Source: Pseudo-nitzschia pungens | Lineage: Eukaryota; Bacillariophyta; Bacillariophyceae; Bacillariales; Bacillariaceae | DNA: 64,000 nucleotides | Direction: 5' to 3' | Assembly (NCBI GenBank): GCA_037355855.1 | Contig: CM074763.1 | Location: forward strand, 2,294,001 to 2,358,000 | Shown: one piece after another, positions 46,193-56,865 of the stretch | How positions within the stretch are numbered: the stretch's first letter is position 1 | How the letters are laid out: every line of letters starts with the position of its first letter | The notes under the pieces: generated by a model | The model's database searches: none | What the model saw: only the letters and a program-made list of their open reading frames with translations | Told to the model about the DNA's origin: nothing | Made by a program: the position numbers and the translations under genes

Positions 46193-46385
46193 CAAGTTGG
46201 ACCATGCGGTACAGTTACGGTAGGCTCCGGTCGAAAAAAGATACTGTACTTGTGGCTTGTGATCAATCAAGAGTCTTGGAGAAGAGGGCCATCTTCGCTC
46301 GGTCTTCGGGGCTTATCCTCTCTTCACAATACAGTAATTAACAGTGAATGAATCAATGAATGAATCAATCAATCAATCAAAATCA

Positions 46386-46470
46386 TTCTACGGAATTCCT
46401 ATCAGCTGTCCCCCAGTTTCCGTAGAAATTAGTAGTTGAGGATGTAGAACCGGGGGACAGCTGATAGGAA
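46386..46470. repeat. nested inverted repeats (19-bp and 10-bp arms)
   Basis: TTCCTATCAGCTGTCCCCC (46396-46414) is perfectly inverted at 46452-46470. Abutting it, TTCTACGGAA (46386-46395) is inverted at 46418-46427. The two stems interleave rather than nest, so a transcript could form one or the other. No open frame; could be a tiny foldback element or an RNA structure. Confidence 0.75.
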
Positions 46471-46479
46471 CTTTGTAGT

Positions 46480-46552
46480 TCATCATTCATCATTCATTCA
46501 TCATTCATCATTCATCATCCACCATTCATCATTCATCCTTCATCATCCATCC
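46480..46552. repeat. CATTCATCATT microsatellite
   Basis: Degenerate CATT and CATC units directly after the inverted repeat. Confidence 0.75.
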
Positions 46553-47250
46553 CAGAGGAATTCAATCGCAATTTCAAATTTCAAAAATTAGCTCCTATTG
46601 TTCCGTACATTTGCTGCTGTACCAGTACCTACAGTAAGTAGGTAAGTTACGTACTTCGTAGTTCTCCCGAAAATGAATCCAATCGTTCCAAGACTACTAG
46701 TACCGGTACCGGTACGACTAACCTTACGAGTACATTTAACATTTGCCCTACGGTAACCTTATGCAGGTAAGTTAACCTTACTCGTAGTTGATGGATGACG
46801 CGCCCCGCACCTTGACACCAAATCAATCAACGATCAACGACTCACTCATCGATGTTCTCGGAACGACACAGGAAATTCACATTCACATACCGGTAACCTT
46901 ACTTGTACGGTACGGATCGAATCAATCAAGCAGACACCCTTGATCGTTGACATCACGACGTTGATTCGAATGAAAAAGCGTTCTTTTCGGCAAAAGCAGC
47001 GAATGACCACTGCATCCTAATCTTATCCAATTATTTATTTATTCTATCCTAACTTACCGATATAATATCGACATTGCATCTGAAACGATCCGCCGATTGG
47101 AATACCAGTACGACTACGAGTACGAGCTTACTCGTCGTCGACACAAACTCGTTCTTGTCATAATTTTTTTTTCTTCCTCCAAATAATATTATCATAATAT
47201 ATTATTGAAACACTAATTCGCAACGCTATTTTTTTTTCCCAACCACCACC

Positions 47251-48950
47251 ATGATGCCCTCATCTCACCGACAATCTCTGGCTCGTCTCGTCCACCGCCG
47301 CCTCCACGGCCCGTCGTCCATCGGGCGCCGCCCCCAGATCCCCTCCGCCGGACGAAGCACCGGCCGGCTCTTTTCGACGAGACCCATCGCCGGCGGACGC
47401 AACGTCGTCATCGTTGGCGGCGTGCGAATGCCCTTTGCGCAGGCCTCGACGATCTACAAGGACGAGCTCGCCGTCGATCTCCAGCGGCTCGCCATCAAGG
47501 GCCTCATCGACCAAACGGCCCTGTCGAAGAGCGACATCGACTACGTCGTCTGCGGGAACGTCATCCAGGAGGTCCGGACCTCCAACATCGCCCGGGAGGC
47601 GGCCATCAACGCCGGTCTGCCCTACGACATTCCCAGCCACACGGTGGCGCAGGCCTGCATCTCGGCCAACGCCGCCATCGCCACGGGCGCCGCGGCGATC
47701 CAGGCCGGCCACGCCGACGTCGTCATCGCGGGCGGCGTCGAGACCTTCTCGGACGTTCCCATCCGCCTGAAGCGGCCGATCCGGCAGAAGCTCATCACGC
47801 TCCCCAAGGCGATGAAAAAGGGCGGGCCCCTCGGGGCCCTCCGGCACCTGGCCAGGGGTCTCAAATCGGGGGACCTCGGCCTGGAAACCCCCGCGATCGC
47901 CAACTACACGACGGGAGAGGTCATGGGGGTCAGCTCGGACAAGCTCTCGACCAAGTTTGGCGTCTCGAGGGAGGACCAGGACGAGTTCACGGTGCGGTCC
48001 CACACCCTGGCCAAGAAGGCGCACGACGACGGATTCTACGGGGACGAAATCCTCCCCTACCGCGGATCGACGCTGGAAAACGGCATCAAGGGGGATTCGT
48101 CGGTGGAATCCGTGGCAAAGCTCAAGCCGGCCTTTGTCCGGCCCAACGGAACGCACACGGCCGCCAACTCGAGCTACCTGACGGACGGCGCCGCCGCCAG
48201 CCTCGTCATGAGCGAGGAAAAGGCCATCGAGCTGGGATACAAGCCGTGGGCCTACCTGAGGGACTGGAGCTTCCGGTCCTGCGATCCGTGGGAGGAATTG
48301 CTGCTGGGACCCACGTACTGCACGCACGATCTCATGAAGCGCAACAACATGACGGTCGACGACGTTGGGGTCTTTGAGATCCACGAAGGTGCGTGCCGAT
48401 GGAGCAGAATGGTATGGTATGGAATGGAATGGAGTGCGGTGCAGCGAACGTGGCGTGTAGTGTGCTGCAGTGTGCTGCAATGTGCTGCAGTGTGCTCTGA
48501 TGTCTTGATGTGGATGGAATGGTTTGTGGCAAATCCGTCGATGCTCATCTCACCGCACTTTTTCTCCGCATCGAATCGAATCGAATCGAATCGACATGAA
48601 ATGAAATGAAATGACATGAAAATGTACTTGTGCCCCATCCCACACCGCGGTTCCTCTCCCACCCGGCGACAGCCTTTGCGGGGCAGATCTTGTCGAATCT
48701 GACGGCCATGGACAGCGACAAATTCGCGCGGGAAAAGCTGGGCGGAACCAAGGTCGGCGCCATCGACGTCGACAGGATGAACACGAAGGGAGGCTCCCTG
48801 TCCATCGGGCATCCGTTCGGCGCCACGGGGTCGCGACTGGTCACCACCGCGTCGAGGCGGCTGCAGCGAGAGGGGGAGCGATTCGCCCTGATTGCCGCCT
48901 GCGCCGACGGCGGCCTCGGCCACGCCTGCCTGCTGGAACGGTACGATTGA
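47251..48950 (+). CDS. HADHB: acetyl-CoA acyltransferase, trifunctional protein beta-type thiolase
   Basis: Exons 47251-48388 and 48673-48950 (intron 284 nt) encode 471 residues. It catalyses thiolytic cleavage of 3-ketoacyl-CoA in mitochondrial fatty acid beta-oxidation. Thiolase motifs: the nucleophile Cys136 in AQACISANAA, GGVETFSDVPIR, NGTHTAANSSYLTDGAAA, the His of SIGHPFGATGSRLV and the second catalytic Cys in AACADGGLGHACL. The VETFSDVPI segment is typical of the HADHB branch rather than short-chain thiolases. The first about 45 residues are Arg/Ser-rich without acids (SLARLVHRRLHG ... GRLFSTRP), a good mitochondrial presequence. The intron splits a Glu-Ala junction after FEIHE and contains TGGAATGG and TGTGCTGCA repeats. 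A second ATG directly follows the first. Confidence 0.95.
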
Positions 48951-49454
48951 TTGGGATTGGATCGGATCGGACTAAGATTGGATTAGGTTGGATGCATCGA
49001 TTGGATTTGACCGATGGAACGGGCGGTTCCGGTTGGGACGGAAACCGTACCCAGCGCGAGAGAAATGCGCGCAACACGCAAACGATGTTGGTGCGGGCGG
49101 AACGCAAAACCATCGGGAATCCATCGGATTCCAATCGCAGCTCGTGGCGATGAATGGATCGGCCCGCATTGTTTTTCTCTCCGGCACACCGCACTCCATC
49201 GCACGGGTGGCAACCAACAACAAGAGAATAGAAAATCACTCATCCGTAACACATACATGCTTCCCGTTGTTTCGTTCCTAGTGGAATGCGTAGTAAATTA
49301 CCATCGGTCTCGTTGTTTTTGCTAGAATAGAATACTTGTACAATAGGTTGTAATTTTTGGGCGCTGCCTCGTGCCCTCGCCCGGCACATACTGTCAGGCA
49401 ACGAACGCTTTCTGATCGATCGCTCCATCCATCCATCCATCCATCGATTGATCC
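48951..49454. other. convergent spacer (thiolase / PRIM2)
   Basis: No supported gene. A GGATT/GGATC-rich run follows the thiolase stop and a CATC array lies at 49426-49445. Confidence 0.5.
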
Positions 49455-51240
49455 TTACGGCGACACCGACATTGGCTCGGCCTCCTCCGTTCGCGCCCTT
49501 TCGTCGGTGGGAGACGAGGGCAACGGCGAATTCGATAACGACTCGCCACTGCCGCCGGCGGCCCGGACGCTCGAGGCAAACCACGCGTTGGGATGGTTCC
49601 CAAAGTTGTTTTCGGTCGGCGTGACCCCCGGATGGACCGCCCGGAAGTGCTCGACGCAGGCCAGCTGGTAGTTGTGGGACTTTTGCTGGGCGGCGATCGC
49701 CTTTTGCTGGCCCGGCGCCACCCCCAGCCGGGAGAGCATCGAGGAGACCTCCGCGACGGTCGCGTGCTTGTAGGGACACCCGTGGTGCTCGTTGGCGTTG
49801 GGGGCGTTGCCGTTGATGACCTTGGAGCAGGCGTAGGGCGGATAGGACTGGCGCTTTCCCTCCCTCCCGTACATGTGCCGGACGTTGTAGGAATACTCCT
49901 TGCCGAAATCCTTCCCGACGAACATGCGCTCGAAGTACGCCAGGGCGTCCTCCAGGGACAGGCCGGCTCCCTTGAGGAAGAGGCCGTACTGCAGGCGTCC
50001 CCAGTGCTTGAGGTGCTTTTCCCTGCCCAGGGCCATCTGGAGCTGCGCCATGCACAGCGGCATGTGCCGGAGGTGGCTCGGAACGTTGTGGGCGGTGAGG
50101 CGGAAGCCGTCCTCGGCGGCGCCGGAACCGTAGTCCTCCTTCTGGGCGTGGACCGTGGACACGTTCCTGAGGAATCCGGCGGTCCGCTGGAGGGAGGGAG
50201 TGGACGGAACGGCGCTCAGGAGCGCCAGCTGCCGCGAGAGATTGGTCCGGAACCGGGCCGTCACCAGGCTCAGCAGCTTGGACTCGGGAATGTAGGCCTT
50301 GCCCTTGTGCACAAAGACCTGCCGGTGCTGGACCAGATCCAGCGCCTGCGTAAAGGGGACGCGGTAAATGGAAACGGCCCGCGTCTGTGTCTGTTTCGGA
50401 TTGTGATTGTGATCGCGATGGTCGGCCGCCACCGCGATCGCCAGCGGATTCTGCTGCAGGCTGGGCGTCGCCGCCAGAATCTTGGGCAGGATCGGCTCCA
50501 GCTCGCTCTTGGTCAGCACGTGCGCGTTGGGCAGGACCGTTTTGAGGGCCCTGGTAATGGGGTTGCCGTTGCCGTTGCCGTTGCTTGCCTTGCCGTGGCT
50601 GTGATGATTCAGCCGGTATTTGAGCAGGGCGACTTCCTGGGCCAGAATCCATCGCCGGAGGTCTTCCGATCGGCAATAGGCCAGCCTCAGGACAAAGTGC
50701 GAGATGCTGTCCTTGGTGGGATCGTTCAGTTTCGAGAGGAGCGGATCGAGGTGCTTTTTGTAGTTGTCGGGGTGCACGTGGCGGAGTTTGAGTTGCTCGA
50801 TCTTTTTCAGCACCTGGAACGCAGCGATTGCGCGGAAAGGAGTCGCGGGGAGCGAGTGTTCGGCGGTGTCACACGAAAACGTTCGAGTGAGTAATTATCT
50901 GCTTGTTTGTTTTGTTTTGTTTGCTTGATTGCTTGCTAGGACCCCAAACAAAAAAGGAACCAACCCATCCATCCTGCCATCGAGACTTTTTTCACGCAGT
51001 CGATGCATGCGCACACTGGCGAGAACTGGTTCGGGCGCAAACACAGACACAGACGCAGACGCAAACACAATCACTCACCTTGAGCCGATCGAGCGCAAAC
51101 TCTTCAAAGTCGTCGAGACTGACTTCCATGGTAGGAATTTCTTGATACAAGTTGATGTTGGGAACGGCCTTTACAAACTGCCCGTCCAGGGAGGCAGTTG
51201 CCCTCGGCAATTGGTTGCTGCGTGACTTGACGACGTTCAT
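49455..51240 (-). CDS. PRIM2: DNA primase large subunit
   Basis: Exon 1 (51240-51079, 54 codons) and exon 2 (50813-49455), intron 265 nt, phase 0, encode 506 residues (human 509). It is the iron-sulfur subunit of the polymerase alpha-primase complex, which starts RNA primers at replication origins. The N-terminal domain has the LYQEIPTMEVSLDDFEEFALDRL helix region (core shown in part). Four cysteines expected to bind the 4Fe-4S cluster are present in order: MPLCMAQL, YPPYACSKVI, HHGCPYKH and YQLACVEHF. The GRLQYGLFLKGAGLSLEDAL and FGKEYSYNVRHMYG blocks are typical. A short Asn/Gly repeat (NGNGNGN) sits in a surface loop. Both splice junctions reproduce the conserved LDRLK-VLKKIEQLKLRH run. 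Complete. Confidence 0.96.
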
Positions 51241-52239
51241 GGTATGCTATCGTATCTATCTCGTTTCTTCCCGATTGATTCGTTCGTTTCGTGTTCTGGT
51301 CGATTGGGTAGTTGCGTTGCTGCCCGCTCTGTTTTCCTGCGAGTGCAAACTTTGGTTGACTACGGTATAGGTGTACCTCTCACGGATTGTTGATTGCTAT
51401 CGACTGTAACGGTATCAAAAGATGCTGCCAAGAAAGGAGAGGTATGTTTTGTCGAAGCTTGCACGAAATTGGATGTACGATTATTTTTTTCTTCTTTGTA
51501 CTTGTAATTACTTGTAAGGTACTTGTACTTTTACGCTATTTTGTAGACGAAACGCCGCTCTGTCATTCGAATTGAGATTTGCTACAGTACAAACTTTACG
51601 CCTACGGTACGGAAATGCTCCCTCCCACCGGTAAGGTTAATACTGGTGCGTCCTGGCACTTCCTGTACGGTATTTGATTGAGTATTGTGTAATCTTACCG
51701 GTACATGGTAGGGCACGAGTTTTCCGCGCCAACCCACCCGGTTGACGCTATTCAGCCTCAGCCGAGGCCTTTCCAAGTTTTTTTGGCGCGCAACAAAACT
51801 CGATACTTCCTGGGTAAGTAGGCTACTTATCATACTTATCCTACCTCCTAATGAGGATACGAATATGGAAGATGGAAACGAAACGGGACCGAATTATTAG
51901 GTCCCGAAATGACAGATGGAAAACTGGATCGACTCCATCGATAGTCTGGCCGTTTACCGGTACAACACGTGATTTATTTACCTTCTTACTATTCTACTAC
52001 TTTTTCCGTCACGCGCGTACTTCGTTTTCTACGAGCTTTGAGGCTCCGTTCGCATCCCCCTCGCCACCATCGTCGACGGAGGGTGTGTAACTTAATCTTA
52101 CCGGTACGACAGCAACAGTCCGAGGGAACAGGCACCAGCACCACCACTCGCTTATCCCATTGTCCGATCGTCTCGTCTGATCTTCTACGGTGGTTCGTAA
52201 TTGTCAGTTTGATCTATAATTTCTTGAAACGATTTCAAC
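51241..52239. other. divergent intergenic region (PRIM2 / RPL8)
   Basis: No supported gene. It includes GTAAGGTTAA at 51631-51640 and several TTACCGGTAC words at 51690-52110, presumably within or near the RPL8 promoter. Confidence 0.5.
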
Positions 52240-53263
52240 ATGGGTAAATACATCCAGGTAAGATGAGTGATGCCCGTCTGATAGACTGGAAGCGAAGTGT
52301 TCGGTAGTGTCACGGAGGTGGAGTGTGTGTGTGTGTGTGTGTGTGTCTCTTGTGAATCAAGTGGTCGGTTCGAAATCTGACCTTGTTTCGTGGTTCACCC
52401 GTATTATTTGGTTTCGTTATGTCTCCCGCGGAATCCGATGGCTTGCACCATCCCGCTACCCTCGTGACCTGATGTATTGTATCGAACAATCGAATGAATA
52501 ATAATAGGCACAAAGAAAGGGTAAGTCCACCGTCTTCAAGGCGCACACCCGCACCCGCAAGGGAGCCGTCAAGCTCCGATCTCTCGACTACGCCGAGAAG
52601 CAGGGTTACATCAAGGGAACCGTCAAGGAGATCATGCACGATCCCGGTCGAGGAGCCCCCGTCTGCAAGGTCCAATTCAACAACGCCTACCGATACCAAA
52701 AGGACAACGAATTGTTCCTCTGTACCGAGGGCATGTACACCGGACAATTCATCTACTGCGGAAAGAAGGCCTCTCTGACCTGCGGAAACGTTCTCCCCCT
52801 GAGCGTCGTCCCCGAGGGAACCATCGTTTGCAACATCGAATCCAAGCGCGGTGACCGCGGCGCCTTTGCCCGTGCCTCCGGAGCCTACGCCATCGTCGTC
52901 ACCCACGACGAGGAAAAGGGCACCACCAAGCTCCGACTCCCGTCCGGCGGAAAGAAGACCGTCCCCTCCACCGTCCGAGCCCAGATTGGCATCGTCGCCG
53001 GGGGAGGCCGAACCGACAAGCCCCTGCTCAAGGCCGGACGCGCCTACCACAAGTACGCCGTCAAGCGCAACTGCTGGCCCAAGATTCGTGGTGTCGCCAA
53101 GAACCCCGTGGAGCATCCCCACGGAGGAGGTAACCACCAGCACATCGGTATGCCCTCCACCGTCGGACGCGCCCGACCCTCCGGTAGAAAGGTCGGTCTC
53201 ATCGCCGCCCGCCGAACCGGTCGTCTCCGGGGAGTCAAGAAGACCGCCCAGGACAAGGAATAA
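52240..53263 (+). CDS. RPL8: 60S ribosomal protein uL2 (RPL8)
   Basis: Exon 1 (52240-52257) is only six codons, MGKYIQ; the 250-nt intron (starts GTAAGATGAG, contains a GT array at 52323-52346) is followed by exon 2 (52508-53263). The product is 257 residues, the same length as human RPL8. uL2 lies by the peptidyl transferase centre. Conserved blocks include [75 protein letters not shown], and the highly conserved [16 protein letters not shown] loop. Exon 2 uses a narrow set of codons ending in C, as expected of a strongly expressed gene. Confidence 0.97.
52323..52346. repeat. GT array in RPL8 intron
   Basis: About twelve GT units inside the single RPL8 intron. Confidence 0.8.
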
Positions 53264-53956
53264 GCTAACACCCGATCCCTATCTAAGCAGTCGACCTAAC
53301 CAACCAATTTCCACTCCGATGCTACCAGTCGTAGTTAACCGTTCCCACGAGTTAATTTGTTGTATTATTTACTCCGGTTTGTTAGAATCTAGTCCAATGC
53401 ACGTACGGAAGGGGTGCCGTGCGGAATCGTTTCACACTGCAGTGAAATGTTTGGTTGACTCTTTACTCTTGCTCGTCCAAGACTCCGTTCAGGACCTTGC
53501 TGAGAGCAGACTTGTTGTGAAGCAGCATGTCTAAGCTAATAGAAGTACAGTATATAATAATTATGTGTCATCCAAGCAGTCTACCTACCGTATTTCCACG
53601 GCTCATCTACGAAGTTCCATTCAACGCTTCCTTTCATTTTTTGTTGCATCGTATGTATCTCGTGTGACAGTCTGTCTATTCTTTGCTGTGTTCGAATCTA
53701 GAAGGTAATTCACTCTACGGTACGAGTAGTGGTGTCTTTATGGGTTGATCAAAGCAGGCAACCACCACTACCGTTACGAAGTATGCCCTGAAGAATCTCC
53801 TCTGCAGTTCAACGAGGAGACCACAGCAAGAAAGCGTGATTGTTGCTGTTTTTGTAATCATTATTAATATTACTATTATGTAGCATGGAGTGAGAGTAGT
53901 ATGGATTGTTTGGTGGATGGACTTGTTCAATGTGCGCACGCGCACCCGCGTCCGAC
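53264..53956. other. convergent spacer 3' of RPL8
   Basis: No supported gene. Likely 3' untranslated sequence of both flanking genes. Confidence 0.5.
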
Positions 53957-54941
53957 TCAGGCCTGGATTCGGCTCTGGGCGATCTGGTTGTGCAGGAGCA
54001 TTTCCACCCAGATGCTGTTCATGTCGAGCTGCGGAGAATTTGGCACGGAAACAATCGTGCTGGGAGCGCGTTGGGTGTGCGTTGCCGCTGCCGCTGCCGC
54101 TGCCGCTGCGGTTTCCGTACCGTTCGAAAGTGCGGACGAAGCGCAATGATGGTGGTGATCCAGTATCGTCAGGCAGTCTTCCAGGGATCGTTTCGGCTGC
54201 ACCTTGGCAACGGGACGTCGCGCTTGCAATTTCGATCGAGATTTTGTCGTAGTAGAAGTAGAAGTAGTCGTAGTTATTGTCGATATTGATGTTGTTGCTC
54301 CCTTCGTCGTTGTTGGTTTTGATTGATGATGATGTTTGGGTGCGTTCCGTTCTATCGCTGCTTTCTGATTCCACAGAAGAGGTCAGAGTAGTCGTCGTCG
54401 TTATCGTCGTTGGCGCTTCGTTTGGGTTTGCGGACAAAGGGCTCCCAAGAGCACCGGCTTCTCGTATGCTGTCGGGTGCGGGATAGGTCCTCACCGCTTC
54501 GTGCTCGACGAGAAATCGGGTCGCTTCGTATGGCGAGCTGCATCCAATGGTGCTTTCGGTCGGCAATCCTACTCCATCGTCGGTTTCATTGTCATTGCAA
54601 TTGTGATTGTCACCTATATTGTTGTTGTTGTTGTTGTTGGCGTTGCCAATGCGACTGACTTTTGATGTCACGACGGGAGCGTTCTTTCCCAGCCCCAGGT
54701 CGTACTTGCAGGACGTTGTTGGCTCGGAAGGCGATGTTCGGTCCGTCTCCCGATCTATTGCTATTGCGTGGAGCGCCTCGCCTCTGGTCAACGCCGTTCT
54801 TCCTCGGAGGGGCGCGGGCACGGACGCGGGCAACAAAAAGGCGCTCGTCAGAGGACTTCGACCCACCATCGTCTCGGAGCCCAACAGAGTGCCAATGGCG
54901 GCGATGGACAATACTGGCGCATTCCGATAGCTCAATCCCAT
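53957..54941 (-). CDS. unrecognised protein, possibly plastid-targeted
   Basis: The start (ATG at 54941) gives a hydrophobic, signal-like N-terminus (APVLSIAAIGTLLG) followed by LTSAFLLPA, which resembles the diatom plastid-targeting ASAFAP context. The middle is Asn/Asp/Thr/Ser-rich with little conservation expected. The C-terminal part, read from about 54230 in another frame, looks structured: RRPVAKVQPKRSLEDCLTI, poly-Ala, then SPQLDMNSIWVEMLLHNQIA and a stop at 53957. The frame change lies in a TACTTC-type repeat at about 54240-54300, and the length is one base over an open frame of 327 codons. Read without a shift, the first frame runs on to 53715 through sequence that looks non-coding. 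I recognise no family. It could be a real gene with an indel or an unannotated short intron. Confidence 0.5.
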
Positions 54942-56865
54942 GGTTGCGGTTGCGGTTGTGGTTGCGTGTGGATGGGCAATCGTAACGTTTGGAGTCAGTC
55001 GTGGAATGAGTTTCGAAGGATTTGCTGCTTCTCGAAAAAGTGAGAGGACTCCGGTTGGATTGTTCTACTAGCGTTTCGATTGTAATTTGTGTTGCGAGTG
55101 ATACGGATCGCACCCTCCATGGCAGGCAAATGCATATTACCGTACGGTACCCTTAATCTTACGACCAAAAAAGGAACGCAAAATTGTCGGCTCGTTTCGT
55201 GGTTCGTACCGAAGCCCAGCAGCCCCGCCGGTAGTGAGAGATGGAATGTTGTGATGTGAGAGGTCGTCATTTCTTCAAAAGCGAGTCATCACTGACATCT
55301 GGTTCACGGTCTGGTCACGGAGAAGAACGCTTTTCGGGTTCTACGGAGATGCGGGCGTGATTGGGGAATTCGCCTTTGTGCTGGACGGGTAGGTAGATGG
55401 GAAACTAGTAGTAGTACGAAGCACTGTACATACCTTACTCGTACCGTATTACTCGTAATTGCACCGTACAAGTTGTTTCATGTGGGATTATGTGGGAATG
55501 GTTGGTTCTCACGAAGCAATGTGGGAACTTCGAGAGGTCGATCCTGAACTGAAATAAGGTTTTACTGTAAGTTACCCCAGATGCTGCACTGTTCCAAAAA
55601 CAAATGACAGACAGACTTTGAGTGTTCTGCGGTACATAAGGTTACTGTAGGATACCCGTGTAGCAATAATAATGTCGAAGTTGTTCCGATCGAGATGAGA
55701 TGCTACCGGTATTGGGACCTCTCACAGTTTTTTTTTTAATTTACTTCTACTAGTAGTAGTAAGATTTACTTTCCTACTATTACAAGGTTACTATTACTGT
55801 TGCTGCTATTACTATTACTACGTAGTATTCTACTGTGACTCGTTCTGTGGAACAAGACTAGAATGTCCGCAACAAAAGTCGTGACAAGAATGGCAGCAGT
55901 TCATATTTTTTGTTCCTACAGCAGATGTTCTAATTTCCGACAAGTTCTCGAGTAGCACATGATACTAGTAGTACGAGTAGGTCCTTCCCACAAGAGTTGT
56001 CTGCTTCTTGTTGCCCAGAACTAGTACTTACTACTACTACTACTAGTATACGATTTTTTGCAATGGTTTGTTCTTGGGTTAGAACGGGTTTGTGTTGGGA
56101 AAGGCGTTGTGGTTGTGCCGGTTGGGTGTTTTGTGTTTTAGTTGTTTGGTTATTTTTCTTGAATGGCAAGTGGTGTGGTTTGCTGCATCAAGAGGGGTGA
56201 CTTGGGCTCTGGTGGGGGGAGATGTGAAGTTCTTGTTGATGGTGATGTGTTGATGATGTGGTGCTGTACGTGTACTAGTAGGTTTCTCCGTGATTGAGTA
56301 GTGAAGTCGCGTCGTGGAATTTTTCAGGAAAAATTGCCGGAAATGTTTGAAGTCAAGAAGAAGCTCTGGTGGTCGGAAAGCTCCGTCGATCGAAGATGGT
56401 GCAGTAAATCCGTCTGCTGGGAAGTGCATTTATCTACCTGTCGCGGTGATGAATTTGCTACTAGTAGTGTTTAGATGCTCATAACCTGCAAAATGTCTTT
56501 ATGCTTCTATTACTACTACTAGGAGGGATCATCCTCACACAGACGTCAGTTTCTTTATCATCTCAAGAAGTTGTCCAATCGTGCTGTCCTGCAAGACAAC
56601 AGAACACACACAAAGCAAATTCGATCCACATTGGAAGCCAATGATATTTAGAGCATTCTTATCATAATTATCACAATATTATTTTTTTAAAATATTTCTT
56701 ATTTTTTTTCATCAAGATTTCCGATCCAAGTGTGTGGATCGTAATCCAATAACAGATCAGAGTGTTACAATTTTCTTCGCACTCCAAGTCATCTCGTCAC
56801 GTCTCCAATCATTCGAGAGGCGAGTTGGGGTGCGGTTGTCAAAAGCATTAGCACTTTTTCCCTCG
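54942..56865. other. gene-free region with ACTAGT-type repeats
   Basis: No supported gene. TACTAC/ACTAGT runs lie at 55740-55830 and 56020-56050, with GTAAG/GGTTAC words at 55140-55170 and 55630-55650. The last about 80 nt (56789-56865) include a plausible alternative tail of the BEACH gene in another frame. Confidence 0.5.

Larger units (their letters stand above)
44238..47250. other. 3-kb gene-free region
   Basis: No supported gene. It holds TATGG pentamers at 44290-44310, a GT array at 44716-44738, a CAGT/CAACC run at 45030-45065, a 141-codon open frame (45162-45587, +) without motifs, a 25-bp tandem duplication (46143-46192), a 19-bp inverted repeat (46396-46470), an ATC/CATT microsatellite (46480-46552) and GTAACCTTA words at 46720-46900. 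Confidence 0.5.

Noticed and set aside
46386..46470. H-type pseudoknot
   Set aside because: The first loop would have zero nucleotides to cross a 19-bp groove, so the two stems are better seen as alternatives.
53715..53956. C-terminal extension of the unknown gene in the first frame
   Set aside because: Composition looks non-coding, whereas the other frame ends in a structured-looking block at 53957.
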